Of a stretch of DNA of 64,000 bases, positions 62,415 to 64,000 are shown piece by piece. The stretch spans positions 1,550,001 through 1,614,000 of the forward strand of contig OZ017767.1 of NCBI GenBank assembly GCA_963969345.1, given 5' to 3'. Source of the DNA: Turbatrix aceti. Lineage: Eukaryota > Nematoda > Chromadorea > Rhabditida > Panagrolaimidae. A model generated the notes under the pieces. The model saw only the letters and a list, made by a program, of their open reading frames with translations, was not told the origin of the DNA and did no database searches. A program made the translations under genes and the position numbers. Each line of letters opens with the position of its first letter. The first letter of the stretch is position 1.

Positions 62415-64000
62415 ATGATGGCGGCTGTGAACACAGAATCATCCGACGACGATGCTCGTTCTCTCTCATCCGACTCATGGCGTTCGAAAAAACAAATCCC
62501 AAATGCTGAAGTTTCTAGTCCCCGATCTTTTACAAAAATTATTATCTTTATCACTGTATTGTTAATAATTGGTGCCGTCGCCTCTTTTTTTCTATTTTTT
62601 GTTAACGAAAAAAAATTCGACAAGAGCCAAAGGCTTCACTTCAACTACGAAAAGCTGTAAGTTTTTCTGTATTATTCTCTGAAAAATGTATCAATCAATT
62701 TATTATTATTATTTTAGTCAAAAGAAGAAAGTAACGTTATCCGTTGTCAGACCGATAAACTACACCCTTTCTCTCGATATCAGAAGTTCCGAAAAAATCC
62801 GTGGCCGTTTGTCGGTGGCATTCTTCGTTGAAACGACTACAAATTATTTAGTAATGCGCGCCGGGTCGTATTTGTTTGCAACGTATGCCGGGATCGCTGG
62901 AAAAGAGTTTCAACTCGCCGTTAACGTAACAAAAAAAGACGGATTTGTTAGGTTTTATTTTCGAGAGGATTTGACTCCAAATAATTTGTACGTCTTGAAA
63001 GTGACTTATGAAAGCCGCACTACAAATAACGCAGGTGAAGGATTATACATCATGGACGTGCGCGATACCCCCGATGTACTTTTTTCCATCCGGGATTTAA
63101 CCAGCATTGACTACATCGTTCCTGTCTTTAACATCAACAGCAGGGAAGCAGTTTGGACCCTGAATGTTACCGTGCCTGCAGATACGCTTGTTTACTCGAC
63201 AGCTCCGTATGTTGGAACAAAATCTTACAGAAATGACAAGAAGACAATAGTATTCGCTCCAACGCCACCGATTGTTGCTGCAGACTTGACATTGATCATA
63301 GGATCTAATAAAACCATTTGGATCAAGGAAATCACTAATCCAAATTACGTCTGCAGAAACAAGAATGGAACGCTCATTCGGATGCACCTCATTGGTCTGG
63401 TGAACAGCCGACACATACCAATTGTCTACCTTGTTCACGGCATTAAGATGTATCTCGAACAGTATCCGTTCTACAATTTCGAACAACTTGGTGGGTGTTC
63501 TTTGTACATAACGCACTCTCATTACAAATTTTGTCCAAAATTATATGATGGTTCATACATTCCATGCAAGCATCGTCCTATGTACCATCATATGTGCGTA
63601 CGCGGACAAACCGTACAAACAGTTCGTTTTATTGCGCGCGATCTCAAAAATTCATTTTGTGACAAAATTTGTTATAAGAGTGCATTACATACAAAAAATT
63701 TTTATACAAAAATTGTTTTATTTTTCAGGCATTTTGGTATTCAACAATCAATTTCTGTCGAAATATAATGTTCTTTCTAAAAGATACTTTACCGGGGGAA
63801 GCATAATTGCCAGCTCGTTCCAAGATGTGCTGATAAACATGCGCATCCTGGCTCGACTACTCTTTGGCCAGCACCTCTACGCTAATACCGATGACGACAA
63901 CTCCGTGCTTTACGCCCTGGCGGACTACTCGACTTATTTAGTTCTTGACAATTTTCTCGATCAAACTATCAAAAACATTCGGTTTCGTACAATTCAGCAC
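62415..64000 (+). CDS. M1-aminopeptidase-like membrane protein 3 (partial, no zinc site)
   Basis: Exons 62415-62656, 62718-63490 and 63729 to the window edge are in consistent phases. The tail is Ser/Asp-rich, with a membrane helix (IIIFITVLLIIGAVASFFLF), then the M1-like N-terminal domain (NYTLSLDIRSSEKIRGRLSV, LTSIDYIVPVFNINSREAVW, APTPPIVAADLTLIIGS, LEQYPFYNFEQLG). After the 238-bp intron, RILARLLFGQHLY replaces the zinc-binding HEXXHxWFG. The intron that divides this domain in genes 1 and 2 (between YVLN and VTY in gene 2) is absent, so exon 2 is fused. The gene continues beyond 64000. Confidence 0.8.

Overview
The window is eukaryotic nuclear DNA, almost certainly from a nematode. The evidence is a fused isocitrate lyase/malate synthase gene (a nematode hallmark), a nematode transthyretin-like secreted protein, a tandem array of small multi-exon seven-helix receptors, many introns of 45-75 bp ending in T-rich TTTCAG acceptors, and TTTCAG-type acceptors just upstream of several start codons (candidate spliced-leader sites). 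The species cannot be named. The DNA is AT-rich and repeat-rich. Coding exons of the housekeeping genes (ICL-MS, the Arf pair) are clearly more GC-rich than their surroundings.

Layout. 1-90 is the start of a gene running off the left edge. 91-13119 is essentially gene-free and holds two long foldback elements (1083-2463 and 5519-6503) plus low-complexity tracts. 13120-13662 is a transthyretin-like gene, convergent with a five-member receptor array on the minus strand (13736-23962). That array includes two frameshifted copies, with a Ser-rich gene and an SH2-domain gene interleaved. 24399-26290 is a dead mariner with perfect ends, carrying a nested, internally deleted RTE-like retroelement. 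An orphan receptor first exon lies at about 27.1 kb. 27968-32179 is the bifunctional glyoxylate-cycle enzyme. 34594-39335 is an RTE-type non-LTR retrotransposon split by a 2.07-kb TA-flanked DNA element. 41450-42775 encodes a secreted WAP-domain protein. 43682-51125 holds a small unknown gene and two tandem Arf GTPases separated by a second TA-flanked element, whose interior matches the first element but whose ends differ. 51763-53049 encodes a Trm9-like tRNA methyltransferase. 56628-64000 is a run of type II membrane proteins, three of them M1-aminopeptidase-like proteins that lack the zinc site.

Two observations deserve most attention. First, the pentamer CAGTT is far commoner on the + strand than its complement AACTG across non-coding DNA, regardless of gene direction (45 versus 9 in the blocks I counted by hand). 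Second, two TA-flanked elements carry the same interior cargo, including an equal-length conserved 89-codon reading frame, between unrelated termini.

All exon boundaries were read by eye from GT..AG signals, frame continuity and comparison between paralogues in the window. Family names come from recognised motifs, not from database searches.
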